Assembly (NCBI GenBank): GCA_036346405.1
Contig: CM070562.1
Coordinates: 110,520,412-110,584,411, forward strand
Length of the DNA: 64,000 bases
Source: Phyllostachys edulis
Taxonomy: Eukaryota > Streptophyta > Magnoliopsida > Poales > Poaceae
Direction of reading: 5' to 3'
Each line of letters opens with the position of its first letter. Within the stretch, counting starts at the first letter, position 1. The notes under the pieces are model-generated. The model searched no databases. It worked only from the letters and a program-made list of their open reading frames with translations, and was not told where the DNA came from. A program made the position numbers and the translations under genes. This document shows, one piece after another, positions 1 to 12,813 of this stretch.

Positions 1-2110
1 AGCCTCCCATGGCGGCGGCAGTGGAGAGTGAGAGAGAGTTGAGAGATGAGGGAGTGAGATTTGAGAAGATGGGGATAGAAGAAGAGGGCAGTGGGTTTGT
101 GGCTGTGTGTGTGCGTGTGTGAGTGTGTGCGTGTGTTTTGGTGTCCAGCTGAGTGAGAGAGAGAGGGGGAGAGAGAGAGATTAGAGAGGATTAGAGTTAG
201 GATTAGGACTGTGTTTAGTAATTTTCGGGTTAGGTTTAATGTTAGAAATTGTGTAGCCTTTACTTAAATTGTTTCAATGCTATGTTTATTCAGTAGCGGT
301 TATCAATTAATTAACTGTTAGCTGTCTATGTGTTGCTGTTAAATAACTTAACTTAGATCTCGTCTAATTAACTATTTGCAATTAGCATGTGAATTAAAAT
401 TGCTAGATAGACCGAATAGCCGTTAATTCTGTTATTATTAAAACAACTAGTTTGTGTAGCAGCTTTGGGCTTTGCGATTATTTATTCAGGTAATTTAAGC
501 TATTTCTTCTGTTAGTTTATTCGATAGTTAAGCGTGGACCACGGGTTGTCGACCATAGTGCGCGTTTTCGGTAGAACGATTATTCTGTGCAATGCTAACT
601 TAGTGTAGATCTCGAAAAATATTTATTTAAATTAAACTGTATAACAATTAGAGTCACTAACCTAGATATTTATTATATCACTCAAAAATCCACTATGTAT
701 TTATTTATATTACTATTCGTGCCACCGTGTTGCTCTGAGAGAGACTAACCAAAGACGGCAGAGAAATTGATCAGAGATTCGTCGACGCCAATCTTTTCTA
801 CAACTCCACAGGCAAGCGATCCTCTTGACCATAAACATAGTTAATTTAAATGTAAACTGTATATTGCACTATATGTTTATTGCATCAAAATTTTTTTCTC
901 AAAACTTAAATAAATGATTGAGATGAAGACGATTAAGATGATTATGAAAGAAATGAGAATGAATAAAGGAAAGAAAGGAGAATGATTATGGTTGGTAAAA
1001 GGGGGCCCTGGTAGGGGAACACGACGATGACGATGATGATGAGGTAAGAGGTGGGCCCCTTTTTACATATGATTATAATATAAGGACAAACAAAACTCTT
1101 GCTCGGTCTGAAGCCGTAAATTCAGTACCAACTATTTTTCCGTTTAGGTGGGCAGAAAATGCTACCTTGTTACGTAATTAAGTTCTCCATAACGGGTCAT
1201 GTTGGAAGTGTTGGGCACGGAAGAGAGCCACCCCAAGGTGGAGTGTTGAGCACGGACGATGGTCGCCTCAACCAACATTTCGAACTCGGTGTATGACAAG
1301 ATCGGCGTGGTTAAATCAAGACCGATTTAAAAGTAATGGGTGGAGACTTAATCGCATAACACGAAAATGTTCTCAGATTCTCAACTCGAACCCGCATCAA
1401 AGGAAATGCAGGATCCGCCCATTTAGAGCTCGTAATAACTATGGGTAAAGTGGTACAAAGCTGCAAGAAGGCTATGTAAAATCATGAATTCATGCCAGTT
1501 TCCTAGATTGGAGTCTACGGGAACCGCCGGAGGTCTTTCTTCTCTCCGAGTGACAAGTAGTGTTTTCAGATAAAATTTGCCATCTAAATGTTTTTAAATT
1601 ATTTTCGAATTGAGATGACTTAGAAAATGTGATAACAACTAGAGATAGTCATCCAAAGGCATTCTTTGCTATTAATGCTTGCTGAGTACATTCGTGTACT
1701 CAACCTTGTTAGTATTCTCCTTTGTAGATCCTAGTCCAGCTGGGAACTTTCCCGAGTGGGATGACGGACATGCAAGTATCGAAGCAGCTGCTGGAGGAGA
1801 AGGCACTGGCTACGAGGACCAAAGCGAGATGGACGCCATTTTTGACTCGTGGGACGAATAGTAGGCCGAGACTTCAGTGTTGGCGAGAAAAGCGGAGCAG
1901 TTCCTTTTGGTAACTGTGTAATACTTGTGCTAAGAACCCTAGCCCTGCGTGGCTATTACGGGAATAAAATGTACAGTTTCTATCTTATTGTTCTGCTACG
2001 TGACTCTGGTAAAGGCTTACTATTCGTTGGAGCAGTGTTTTACTGAGCAAACGAATAGTAATCCGTATGCCTAAGTGTGAATACCCTTGGGGTAATGACA
2101 CGGGGCGTCA
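1..2110 (+). mobile_element. Partial long LTR (cut by window edge)
   Basis: This sequence resembles the 3' half of the long LTRs found elsewhere. It contains a GGGTAAAG...TACAAAGCTGC block near 1,445 and TTGCTGAGTACATTCGTGTACTCA near 1,678 (a GAGTAC/GTACTC stem). It ends near GGGGCGTCACA at about 2,110. Positions 10-190 are GA- and GT-rich microsatellite. No protein is recognisable, and the left boundary lies outside the window. Confidence 0.5.
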
Positions 2111-2114
2111 CAAC

Positions 2115-2330
2115 TAGTCGATGTGTCGCTCAATCGTTGAGCGACTAGCACAAGTCGCTCAACCGCTGGGCGACTTGTACACGTGTCGCTCAACCATTGG
2201 GCGACTTCTACAATCACCCAACTGCGGAGCGACAAAGGATTATTTCTGTAAAATAAAAAAATAAAGGTATATTACTGTATTTTGGAATAAAAAATATATT
2301 ATTTAAAAAAAACTGTGGTGTCATATAAGA
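2115..2330. repeat. GTCGCTCAA hairpin array
   Basis: Three successive hairpins are visible: GTCGCTCAA-TCG-TTGAGCGAC at 2125-2145 (perfect 9-bp stem), a 12-bp stem around 2152-2178 and GTCGCTCAA-CCA-TTGGGCGAC at 2185-2205, followed by a half copy and an AT-rich tail. The layout matches the MULE-type MITEs at 29,059 and 49,206, but I could not define termini or a target duplication. Confidence 0.7.
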
Positions 2331-3913
2331 TATTTTCCCTTGTTTTAATTCTCTTCATTCTTCAAGTTGTGTTGGCTGCTCTGCAAAATGGTTAGGGCAT
2401 CCATGATACAATGACTTAGCTGTTTCTAAAGACACACCACGTAAGATTTGAAGTGATGGGGGAGTTTTAGGCTCATTTGCCATATTTTCGTGAGGAAATA
2501 GCAAATCTAGTCACCTCTCTAGCGAATTGGCAACAATGGCATCGTAGATGGAGAGGCAGGCACCTGCGGTGCTCCGGGAGCACGGCAGACCATGTGTCAC
2601 GCACTAGGTGCACCAGTGCGGCTCACGACGCGTTCGGCTCGCTTGCGACGCCGAACGGCTCGTCAAGTCGGTGCCCCTTGCCGCCACCCAAAGGCAATGC
2701 ACCGGCCATTCATACGCCGGCACCGCACCGCCTCGCCACACCCGGTCACGTATTTGTATCACTTCAACATCCCCCGTGTCGCATCACGACTGGCCGGTCG
2801 CGCCCCTACCACTCACCCGGAGCCCTGGAAGTCGCTGCCGCGACTACAAAATCCTGCACTCGTCGCTCTCAACCTCCATACCAACTTGAATCACTCAGCG
2901 CAGAGGGACAAAGAGGAGCAAGTGAGCAAGTGAGCAAGAGAGGCTAGATGTTTTTCCGATTTTGCTGTCAATTTGAGTGATTTTAGAGCGGTGTTTAGCG
3001 GTTGTATTAGTAGAAAAGTTATACATCAGGCGAAGATCTTCGCGAAGAGGTATTTTTTTTCGTATGCATTATGTATATGAACTGTGTAATTAGTGTTTAT
3101 TTAGATTTTTGACAACGTTAGGAATATAGTTATCATATTATCTGTTGTTACGTACTAACATAGCTTTTTTTTAACCAGGTTGGGCGTGGCGGCGACGCCG
3201 ACTCAGCTAATGAAGAAGCGGCCTTCCCAGCTACTCTTATGGAGGACTACAGAATACCCGGAGTTACACCGTACCACTCAGGATGCCCCCTAGTCTACAG
3301 TCATCAGTACAACGACTGGTTTAGAGGCACATACCACGATGACACTCTGCATCACCATGACGAGCATGCCAGTAAGTCGTACCAGCACAACTACAGCTCT
3401 GTTGGCCCCGTGGTGGGTAGTACATTGTACCAACATGACCAGAGCTCCGCCACACCTAGGGCCATTGGTACGTCGTACCAGCACATCCAGAACTTCACCG
3501 GTCCCATGGAGGGAGGTACATCGTACTAGCGGGGCCATGACTCCGGGGGGATTCTTACAAGATTGGATTACTGATCTACTTCGAGGTGGTGACCAGATTG
3601 CCTAGAGTTAGCTTGCTGGAGCACCTCAGCCCACTCAATGGCCTCCCTACGTTCTCCACACGGAGACACGCTCTCCGGACCTGTTGACATACCACACGGG
3701 TTAAATACCATCCAGTAGTGTAGCATTGTACTTCTTTGCATCGTGCATGTACTCAGTTTGTATTAGTCCGTATGTAATCATATTGTATCCAGTATCTAGG
3801 TTGTATGTTGTTTGAAGAACTATGTATGAACTTTCCACCGTTTACATGTTCTTTGTATGCACATTTACTTAGTGGACCCAACATTCTCAGACTGAACAGG
3901 CTACACGAACCCG

Positions 3914-4826
3914 CACCAGCTTTTCGCAGTGAGTAGACATCACTCACCAGCCATCCCAACTGTTCAGAAGGAATTGATCACACCCTGCCATGCCACCTTT
4001 CTAAACCGAAATGACAACCTACACCAGCTTTTCGCAGTGGGTAGACATCACTTACCAGCCATCCCACCTATTCAGACCGAGTTGACTACACCCTGCCATG
4101 AAAGCTTTTCAAACCAAAATGATAACCCGCACCAGCTTATCTCAGTAAGTAGACATCACTCACTAGTCATCCCACCTTTTTAGACCAAGTTGACCATACC
4201 CTGTTATGCCACCTTTTCAAACTGAAATGACAACTCGCACCAGCTTTTCTTAGTGAACATGCATCACTCACTAGCTATCCTACCTTTTCTGACTGAATTG
4301 ACTACACCTTGTCATGCCATCTTTTTAGACCGAAATGGCAACCCAGACCAGATTTTCTTAGCGAGTAGACATCACTCACCAGCCATCCCACCTTTTCAGA
4401 CCGAATTAACCACACCCTGTCATGTCACCTTTTCGGACTGAATTGACTATACCCTGCCATGCCACCTTTTCAGACCGAAATAACGAACTGCACCAGCTTT
4501 TCGTAGTGACTAGGCATCACTAACTAGTAATCCCACCTTTTTAGACCGAACTGACAACACCCTATAATGCCACCTTTTCAGACAAAAATGACAACCTGCA
4601 CCAGCTTTCCATCCGGTCTTTTCAGACCAAGTCGACCACATCTTGCCAAGCCACATTTTCAAACCGAAATGACAAACCACACCAGCTTTTCACAGTGAGT
4701 AGGCATCACTCCCGAGCCATCCCACCTATTCAAACCAAATTGACCACACCCTGCACTGCCATATTTTTAGACTAAAATGACAACTCACGCCAGCTTTTTG
4801 CAGTGAGTAGACATCACTCACTAGAG
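3914..4826. repeat. Minisatellite, about 107-bp unit
   Basis: About eight diverged copies contain CACCAGCTTTTCGCAGTGAG, then a CATCACTCACCAGCCATCCC block, then CCACCTTTTCAGACCGAA. Some units are shortened. The short open frames inside (such as 3929-4183 and 4253-4441) are by-products of the repeat. Confidence 0.85.
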
Positions 4827-5007
4827 CTTTCTTGTGCAGGAAGATTACCTCAAAGACGTGAGTGCATCGTCATTCGCCGTAATTTACCCCCTCAATACTA
4901 TAGCCTAGCCACTTATAAAATCAGGGTACACTCCACCGCAATCAACACTAAAACTAATTTAGCACAACAGAGACAAAGGAGGGGGAACAAAGGTAGACGA
5001 TATTAGC

Positions 5008-5400
5008 ATGTCAGGCTTGGAGATGTCAAGCTATGGGGAGATGATGCAGAAGCGGAAGTGGCTTGCCGGAAAGGCGAGAGCCTACTCGGATCGTTCAATG
5101 AAGGATGCACCTGTACCACCAGAGTTTTTATGCCTGCAGTGCGACTACGGTAACCCGACAAATATCATTCAGTCCACACACCCAGAGACCACCGCTCAGG
5201 CGTACTACACATGCTCAATGGTCCTGATAAGTACGACATGGCCTTCATCCAATAGAAGTATATGCCAAACTACGCGGTGCTGCCCCAGAACTTCACCCAT
5301 TAGAAACATCACTTATCTGAGAGTAGGGAAGACAAGGCAAAGGTAGCGATGGTCCCTAAGGAACCGGGGTGGTGGTGGAAGACCAAAAGTTAGCTCACTG
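5008..5400 (+). pseudogene. GRF-type zinc-finger-like transposon ORF remnant
   Basis: The frame contains FLCLQCDYGNPTNI, then HPETTAQAYYTCS, spaced like the GRF-type zinc fingers found in plant transposon-associated proteins (CxC...YxC). After a one-base shift another frame continues with NGPDKYDMAFIQ, so the copy is frameshifted, and further stops follow. The assignment is tentative. Confidence 0.3.
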
Positions 5401-6799
5401 AGGACGCTCAGGGCTGAGCGTGCAATAGACAAGAGAAGGCAGCTGTGGTCCCCGATGCTCTTGCTAAGTTGGTGGTTACTTCCGCGGAGGTCATGGGGGC
5501 TGCCTTCCCGACAAGCTGCGCCTGCAGGTGTGTAGGAGACAAGAGAAAGGCATCGATAGGCCCTCAAGACTGATTCTTTCTGATCCACCAGTTTTTTCGA
5601 TTCCAAGAGGCGCACATATATGCTACGTGTAGATCGGGTTAATGATTCATGCATGTTGTCGTTTCTACCGTACGAGTAGCGAGACAAACAAATGCACGTA
5701 ATCAAACCCTACACACCATGTAATTCACACCTACATTACGAAGTCTTATTGTCGGAGTTGAAATCTCATCTTTTAAATTTAATTCCCAAATTATTCTCTA
5801 TTTAATGTTTTGTTCTCTTTTTTGAAAATAATTGGTTATGCGAACGGTACACTCATAACAACAGCGCGGGTGCAAACTCTAATTCCCTATAGTGGCGCAT
5901 AAGGTCAGGCGGCAAGATGCAAAGAAGGCACCCAAGACAGAGGTCCTGCAAAGGCACCGGTGAGCGGCACGGCGCTGCAGGGGAACGGTTGAGCGATAAG
6001 GCAAATGGAGGCGACTCGGTGACGTGACGGCAGGCCCAGGCACGTGCAGCAGGGAGCAGCAAGCCATCGGGGGTGCGATAGGTTGTTGCGGCTCTCTAGG
6101 AGCACGACAAGTTGCTGTGGTGCACCCGGTGCGCGACATGTGGCCTGTCGTGCTCCGGGTGAGCGATAGGTTCGTGCCGCGCTCTGAGAGCACCGCAGAC
6201 GACACATGTCATGCTTCGGGTGAGCTAGATTTGAAAACGTGCCGAGTGAGTCGAAAACTCATGATGTGGAGGGGAGTTAAGGATGAGAGAGAGAAAGAGT
6301 AAGGCTGTATTTTGAAAATAAATTCTATGCCCCCCCCATCTCCATCCATCTCCCCCCTCCCCCTGATCTAAGGGCTCGGGGGAGGGACCTCACGGTGAGG
6401 CCCTCCCCAGGGAATTCCTTTCCCTGTATTTTGCATGAGATACAGCGCTCTCACGCGGATCAAGATGCTAAGATAAAATAGTAAATGTATCATTGAGGAG
6501 GGAGTTGTATCTAGTATCGACACCATGCTTGTGCAGGCGAGGAGAGATGGAGAAGTTAAAATGAGCAGTGGGGCTAACTAGGAGAAATAAATAGAGCATA
6601 GTGATATAAATTGAGAGGGCTGGTTGTTAGTGCTAGACGTGCAATGCATCGAAGGAGTTGTATTTAGAGTTTTATATTGATGACGTGGAAGGTTTTAGAT
6701 ACAAGTTTAGATACTATGTACTGAAGATGGTCTAATAAAACGAGATTTAGATACAAGCTTTAGATACTACGCAATGAAGCGCCCTTCCGTACGCCGGCC

Positions 6800-9240
6800 A
6801 CGGGCGCCAGCTTTATTTTCTGAACGAGTGCGGTTCTTTAATTTGTATAGCATGTGCTGCTGCTGCTGATGGTGGTGGTGGATAGTTTGATTCATCATTC
6901 TTGCAAGGGCATGCATCTAGCTGCAGCAACAGTGCTAAACCAGAAGCCATTTTCGTGTCTATACTGGCCTGGCCATCTTGCAGGTTGATGGTTGTTGGGC
7001 GCGTTCAAGTGCGCTGCTGTGCTGCATGCGTGATGCATGGAATGGATCAGTTGACGCCGGGGAGAGGAGAAGCTAGCCTAGTTTTTTTACAGTTTCGGTG
7101 TCTGCTTCTGCTCCGAGAGCTAGCTAGCTAGTAGTAGCTGGCTGCATCCTGCATGCGCTCTGCTGCCTCCGACTTGATTGCTGCCCAGGACCATTGCTCC
7201 CTCCATATCCTCCGATCTTGACCTAGCTTGGCCTGCATGCATGACGGGTAGATACCATTTCCCATTTATTGTTTCCTACCTCCAACGTAGTCGCAGTAAA
7301 GCTAGCCGCTAGATATTTGTAACCCAGTGGTGTTCAAGCTATCCTGGAGCCTTGCTCGCAACGACCAAGCATGCATTGAAAGCTGGAGGAGTAATAAGCA
7401 TCTGAATACTACTCCCTCCTGACATATTTACTTGACGTCAAGTAAGCTATTATATCTCTCCAGGACGTCAAATATATAAAAACGGAGGTAGTACTACTCT
7501 TTGCAAATGCCAATTCATTGTTCAATGCTCTTCTCTCCATTTAGCAAAGCGACACTGTCGGGTGGCTCATCAGTCATATAACACCACGGGAGAAGAACAG
7601 AATGCATGCTAGATAAGCACGGTACGGTGCTGCTGATCTCTGTACTACTTCATTTGGCTTTAATTCGCAAGTGAACATCAGTGAGCTTACGTACGTAGCA
7701 GCAGTAGTTCTTGCTTCCGCTAGAAGCTGAAATGGTACTGTAGCTAAAATGACACCGTTGCACAGTAAAGTTGCGAAAATGATACGGTTGCACGGACAAA
7801 TAGCAAAAGTACCTTTTGTGAGTGAATTGGCGAAAATGAAATCGGTTCCAAACACAAATGCCATGGCAAGGGGCCTACCGTGCCTGAGCGCGTGGTAGGC
7901 CACGTGTCAGGCTCCTATTCGACCAGTGGTGGACCCAGAAATAAAATTTAGAAAGTGCTAATGGGTCGTTGCCGCTTGCTCGCCCGATTACCAGCACCGC
8001 CTACATGCCATGTCAGCTGACGCGTTGCACACAGGCTTGTGCCATACAGCATTGCCCCGTTGCCACGCCTAAGCCCACGCTCGCACGCTGGTAGCAGCGC
8101 TAGTCGCTAGGGTTCGCCATGATGGGGGTTGGGAATTGGTTAGGGATTGGAGTGGGACTCGGTGTCTGGTGGGAAGAAATTAAATAGCAGAGTCAGAGTG
8201 AGATAGATGTGTTTGGTAGGTTTGATCAGTTGGCCCAGGACAGCAATGATCAGCACTTGGCTTGGCGCAGCCTATACGAGGGAATTCCAACCTAAATCAT
8301 TTCCTTGTTCTTTTTCTATCCCTAGAGCTGCTAAACTTCAAGCCATGATGCCAGATGGATGGGGGTGCTAGGGGGTAACCATAGTCCAGCCGATCGTAGG
8401 GGTGCTCTGTGCCCCACTTAGCCCCCATGTTAGGTCCGCCAATGCATTTGACGACAGTAGGCCTGCTGCGCGCCCACGAAGTGGCAGCATGCCTGCCACC
8501 GAGCGGGAGCTAGTAATGTGTCTACCGTACGCCCAGAAAAAGGTAGGCCTTCTATTGTGGCATTTGAGCGTGGAACCAAGCTATTTTTGCTAGTTCGTTT
8601 AGGAATAACTATTTCTATTATTTCAGTTAAGAAACGCGCTAAATGAAAAACAAACTCACGCAGTTCAGCTAAGATAAGCTGACGATTCTCGCTGATCCGG
8701 CAAGGGGACACCGGCTCGTAGCTTGCAACGAGCGCTGAGCCGGCCTCTCTCACGTTGATTACTGTTAATACTGTTCTTCATATCCCTATTAAATAACATA
8801 CTAAAATTACTTATCCACTTTGTCAGTACTAAATGAGGAGTGTATGGTGAAAATATCACAATAACTACATATTTGATCTTCGCAATAGATTTACACTGTA
8901 GAACGATATTTTCAAATAATACAAACTTATATCGCGGGAGCAGTGCTACTGTAGTAATGCCTTTACCTACCCTCCTTCCCGTCAGTACCGACGCCTATTA
9001 TGATCCTGGATGCGTTCCGCCAGTATGGATTTTAAGTCTCCTGAATGTACAGTTATAGTAGTACGTACCACGTATATAATTAATTGATTCCTGTCGTCTC
9101 TGGTCGTTCCAAAACCAATTGTCACTGAGAAACCACCCTGCATCTGCATGCGTTACTACGGGCTTTTGTGTACTGACCGCTGACTTTCGCTCAATATGCC
9201 TCCCACTGTTTCATTTTATTAGTTCCTGGTTGTGAATTTG
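6800..9240. other. Non-coding stretch with one small MITE
   Basis: No protein is recognisable. 7407-7495 looks like a Stowaway-type remnant: TACTACTCCCTCC at one end and an inverted GGAGGTAGTA at the other, with TTGACGTC arms inside. 7,720-7,910 has repeated AAAATGACACCGTTGCAC-like words. The remainder is unremarkable. Confidence 0.4.
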
Positions 9241-9241
9241 C

Positions 9242-9775
9242 AGTATAGCTAGACGTGGAATCGAAATAGATACAGTCGGATATCGCTTATCCAATACTCT
9301 ATTTCGTATTTTTTCTCAGAGTCGGACACAGATAGTATTGGATACACATTTCTCTGTCCTGTATCCGCTCCGTGAGCCTTCGGTCGGTCGGTTGGCAGGA
9401 TATTATCCACTAATTTTGCATCTCTACACAGGACATTGTACAGTAGAGGTACAATCAGAGCGAACATAGAGAGAATAATCGTTGAGATGTCAAAAAAAAT
9501 CACTCAGTATCCCATACATGTTCAGATGCAGCAACCCACTTATATGTTATCTTGTTCCTAAGTGAAGTCACATCAGGCTTTCCTCATACCACCTGGTATA
9601 CGGATACATACGGACGAATATTGTTCATCCCATATCCTATTCCGTATTTTTTCCTTGGAGTCAGACATGGATAGTGTCGGATAACTATTTATCGCTTCTG
9701 TATTCGTTCCGTAAGCTTTCGGTCCGTCGGTCGGTCGGTCGAGAATTATCCGCTCCATTTATACCCCTAGGTATA
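9242..9775 (-). mobile_element. Two direct copies of an Ac/Ds-like terminus
   Basis: 9,242-9,430 and 9,590-9,775 are diverged direct copies. On the minus strand they begin TAGAGATGCAAAA and TAGGGGTATAAATGG, reminiscent of the Ac/Ds terminal TAGGGATGAAAA, and both continue into a (CCGAC)n-like tract and TCCGTATTTTTTC-like sequence. No transposase or 8-bp duplication was found. Confidence 0.4.
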
Positions 9776-9832
9776 TCAGTAGTGTGTTTGCTTCCCATTG
9801 ATGCCAATTGCCCAGATTGAACGTGTTAACCT

Positions 9833-10628
9833 ATCAGTTTGTCACTTGCTATTGGGGCGTCCATGGCAATTTGATCGCCATGTTTATCATGATGGGCATA
9901 TAAACTGCTACAAGTTTAAGTGGAGCGGCACAGATGTGATTTTATATCCACTTATACTGACAGAGATAGTTAATGCTGATAAGAAGAAAGTTGAGAGTAC
10001 ACCAAACAGAGTGATTCCACCTTCGGTGAGTGAGAGCCACAAGCCAAAATTGAGCGGTAAAAAGAAAAGTGAGGGAGAGAAAAGTTTACTAATGTTAGCC
10101 ACCAAATAAGATAAGAGAGCTTTTTGTGAGAATCCCAATTTAGTGCGCTTTGTACTTTTGTACAAAGATGCATTGCTTTCGACTGGCAACTTGACGTCTC
10201 TTCCTAGTTGTGTCTCTCATGTTTTGCATGAAATTAGCGATGTCTTTCCGGAAGACGTGGCCGCTGATTTGCCACCAATCCGCGGGATAAAGCATCACAT
10301 TGATTTTATTTCGGGAGCAATGCTGCCAACCCAACCACACTTTCCGGATCAAGGCAAATTGAAATTGCTCCCACAAGGAGATGGACCTTTCAAAATGCTT
10401 GAGGGGATTAACGATAATGCATACGAAATCGAGCTTCCAGGAGATGACTATGACGTGAGGTCGACATTCAACGTTGCTGATTTATCGCCGTTCTTCGGTG
10501 CTGATGATCTAGCGTCGAGGACGACGCCTTTTCAAGAGGGGCAGGATGATGAGGGCATCCCTACGACACCTTCTTCTCCTCCACCTAAGGATCATGATAT
10601 ACGCCTCGAGTTGCCGACAGACCAATAA
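9833..10628 (+). pseudogene. 5'-truncated first copy of the gypsy internal region
   Basis: This is a second, 5'-truncated copy of 14,627-15,450, with the same fusion of the pre-RT linker to the integrase C-terminus. Stops and a lost G near 10,620 (relative to the second copy) disrupt the end. It directly precedes the shared LTR at 10,815. Confidence 0.85.
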
Positions 10629-10814
10629 CAAGAGCACGTACAAGAAACTACAATCTCGTGAACTTGCTCCTTAATGAATATGTCATTGATTTTAATGAGA
10701 ATTTTATACTACCTAAGAACAGTGTTTTACTTGTGCTCAGGTTTGAAGATTCAGCGATGGATGGAGATCAAGAATATGCGGCCGTCATCTAAGGAAGGAA
10801 ATCAAATGAGGAGG

Positions 10815-11509
10815 TGAAGGCGCTGGCCTATGGCCCATTCGGCCAAGGAGGAGAGGGCCAATGTCCATACAATCAAGTGAGGGATCAAGGCCCAAGCGGT
10901 CAAACACAAAGCTCATGTGGAGGAACCAGGAAGGAAGCACAAGCCCACGGCATGAACAGTAACCGACCCATGAATAGTGCCACGCGTGAACAAAGGATTT
11001 TGTTATGAACAAAGAGTCGAGCAACAAGAATCGGACCTGCAAAGTACCGTGAACAAGATGTCGTGCCTGTGAACAAAGAACGGTGGATGAACAGTAAGGC
11101 GCGTATGAATAGTACCACATGGAAATTTAGTACCGAATAGTTCTTAGACCAAGACTACATATTGAGGGGTAGACCCCTATTGTAAAGTAGACCAGTTTAT
11201 GCATAAGAATTGAAACATAGCTATTGCTTGTTCTTTCTAAACCAGAGTTCATGCGAGGACTTCTGAGAGAGAATTAGGCGATTAATTGTTCGTTCTGCAT
11301 TTTTAAGGTCAAGTTTGCTTTTCCGCTGGGAATTGAGGGCTTGGCGATCTCCGCTCGTGGTCTAGCGGCGATCATCCCGGTGCGTGTTGGCGAATATCCA
11401 TAGAGCTGCAAGTCCGTGCACTAGCGCGTGGTGTACAGCTGAGCGTTATTCGTCATCAAGCGCTATTTATCCACGGTTCTACTCGAGAAGATCGGGCCAC
11501 CCCGTATCA
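10815..11509 (+). repeat. Gypsy LTR, shared middle copy
   Basis: Homologous to 15,608-16,256 and ending CCCCGTATCA. The start TGAAGGCG after the purine-rich AATGAGGAGG is my best choice, because homology between the copies also covers the preceding internal sequence. The middle has repeated GAACAGTA-like words; copy lengths differ by indels. Confidence 0.6.
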
Positions 11510-11512
11510 TCG

Positions 11513-11524
11513 TGGTATCAGATT
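11513..11524 (+). other. Primer binding site (initiator Met tRNA)
   Basis: TGGTATCAGATT starts three bases after the LTR end and is complementary to the 3' end of initiator tRNA-Met, the usual primer of plant gypsy elements. Confidence 0.8.
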
Positions 11525-12813
11525 CCAGGCCATTCGGTAGAATCTCCTTTTACCCATAATTTAGTAGATTATTTTTTCAGTCCTATACACCGAAAAAACC
11601 ACAAAAAAATATTGTCTTTCGCTGTAGTTTAATTCAGTACTTTTTAGTGCGTTTTGTTAGGTCTTAATCCACTCGTTCATCGTGTTTAGTTGCTGATCAC
11701 GTTCCGTTCGCGTCTCTTTTTGTTCCCCTTTCACAAATTTTTGTGCTCGTACTTGATTCCTGTTTTTGTGCAACTACACATCACTTATATCTAGTGGATT
11801 GCACGTTGTTTTCTTCATAAACCCATCTATCTGTTCGCGAACCTTTCGTACCTATTGAGACTAGCTCGTTGTTGTGCTCGAGGGACTGCTCCTAGGAATT
11901 TTTGGGCCGCCAAGTTTTTCGTGTGTAGTGCACTGTTCACGTGATCGCGCACTGTTCACATCCAAATTCTTTTTAGGTTCGGTACATGCACTTGCCGTGA
12001 CTTTTTGTGTTTGTCCGTGAGTTAGAAAACACAACTGTGCTGTTAGTAGTTGGCCGTGAGTTGTTGCCGTGAAACAAAAAAAAGAGTGCTTGGCCGTGTT
12101 TTGACCAAGTTTGGCCGTGAAAAAAAACAGAGAGAAAAAAAACAGAAAGAAAAAAAAAGAATCAAAGAGCGGAAAAAAAACAGAGAAAAAAAATCAGCCA
12201 TAGTGTTCAATTCTATTGTTAGAGCATTGGTATATTTTTGTATCCGATACTGTTCGCATACCATAATTTTGGAGCAATCTTGTGCCCTCATATCCAATTT
12301 TCGAGCACTAGCTAGCGTCTCTCCTAGAACTGTTGCAATACGATCGTTCGCCTTAATACAACTTTGTTCTTGCTAATCGCTCATTCCTTTGATTGCAATA
12401 GTCCCATTATGATTGTGCGTGTGTTGTTGTTTATTCCTCACTTATATTTATCGATCAGCAATTAGGCATTGTGAGTCTCGTTTGGATTGCTACCTAGCTC
12501 GACAATCTTTAAATTCTGAATTTGTTAGGTTTTTTCCTCACCTAGCTCCACCAAAAACATCCGTGTCACGATTGATCGTTGTTTTGATATTCGCCGCACA
12601 ATCTTGGTTGGTCGCTCATTGCTACGAGCGTAAGTTTTTGCTGCTCTTAATTTACTTGAACGGTACAACTTGCTTTGTTTCGAGCAATGAGTTGAGAGAT
12701 TCCCACTTATTTTCCACATATATTGTCACTTGGTATTTTTGCTATCAGAATAATGTTAGGAAGCGAAAGCAGACAAGGATCTGGACGACAAACTTATTGA
12801 TCCGGACACCAAG
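11525..12813 (+). other. Gypsy untranslated leader
   Basis: A 1.3-kb leader lies between the primer site and gag. It includes an A-rich tract (12,115-12,200) and no recognisable protein; open frames here are fortuitous. Confidence 0.6.

Larger units (their letters stand above)
2380..6800. mobile_element. Putative DNA transposon segment, class uncertain
   Basis: Blocks near 2,570-2,625 and 6,100-6,170 are imperfect inverted copies rich in GTGCTCCGGG- and GTGCACC-type words, which suggests subterminal repeats of one element. Between them lie a minisatellite (3,914-4,826), a short open frame with repeated SYQH motifs (3239-3529) preceded by a possible splice acceptor, and a zinc-finger-like remnant near 5,008. 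No transposase core is recognised. The outer ends are approximate. Confidence 0.35.

Noticed and set aside
2477..2947. Three overlapping open frames of 90-156 codons
   Set aside because: High GC with few stops in all frames, no recognisable motif; probably transposon subterminal sequence.
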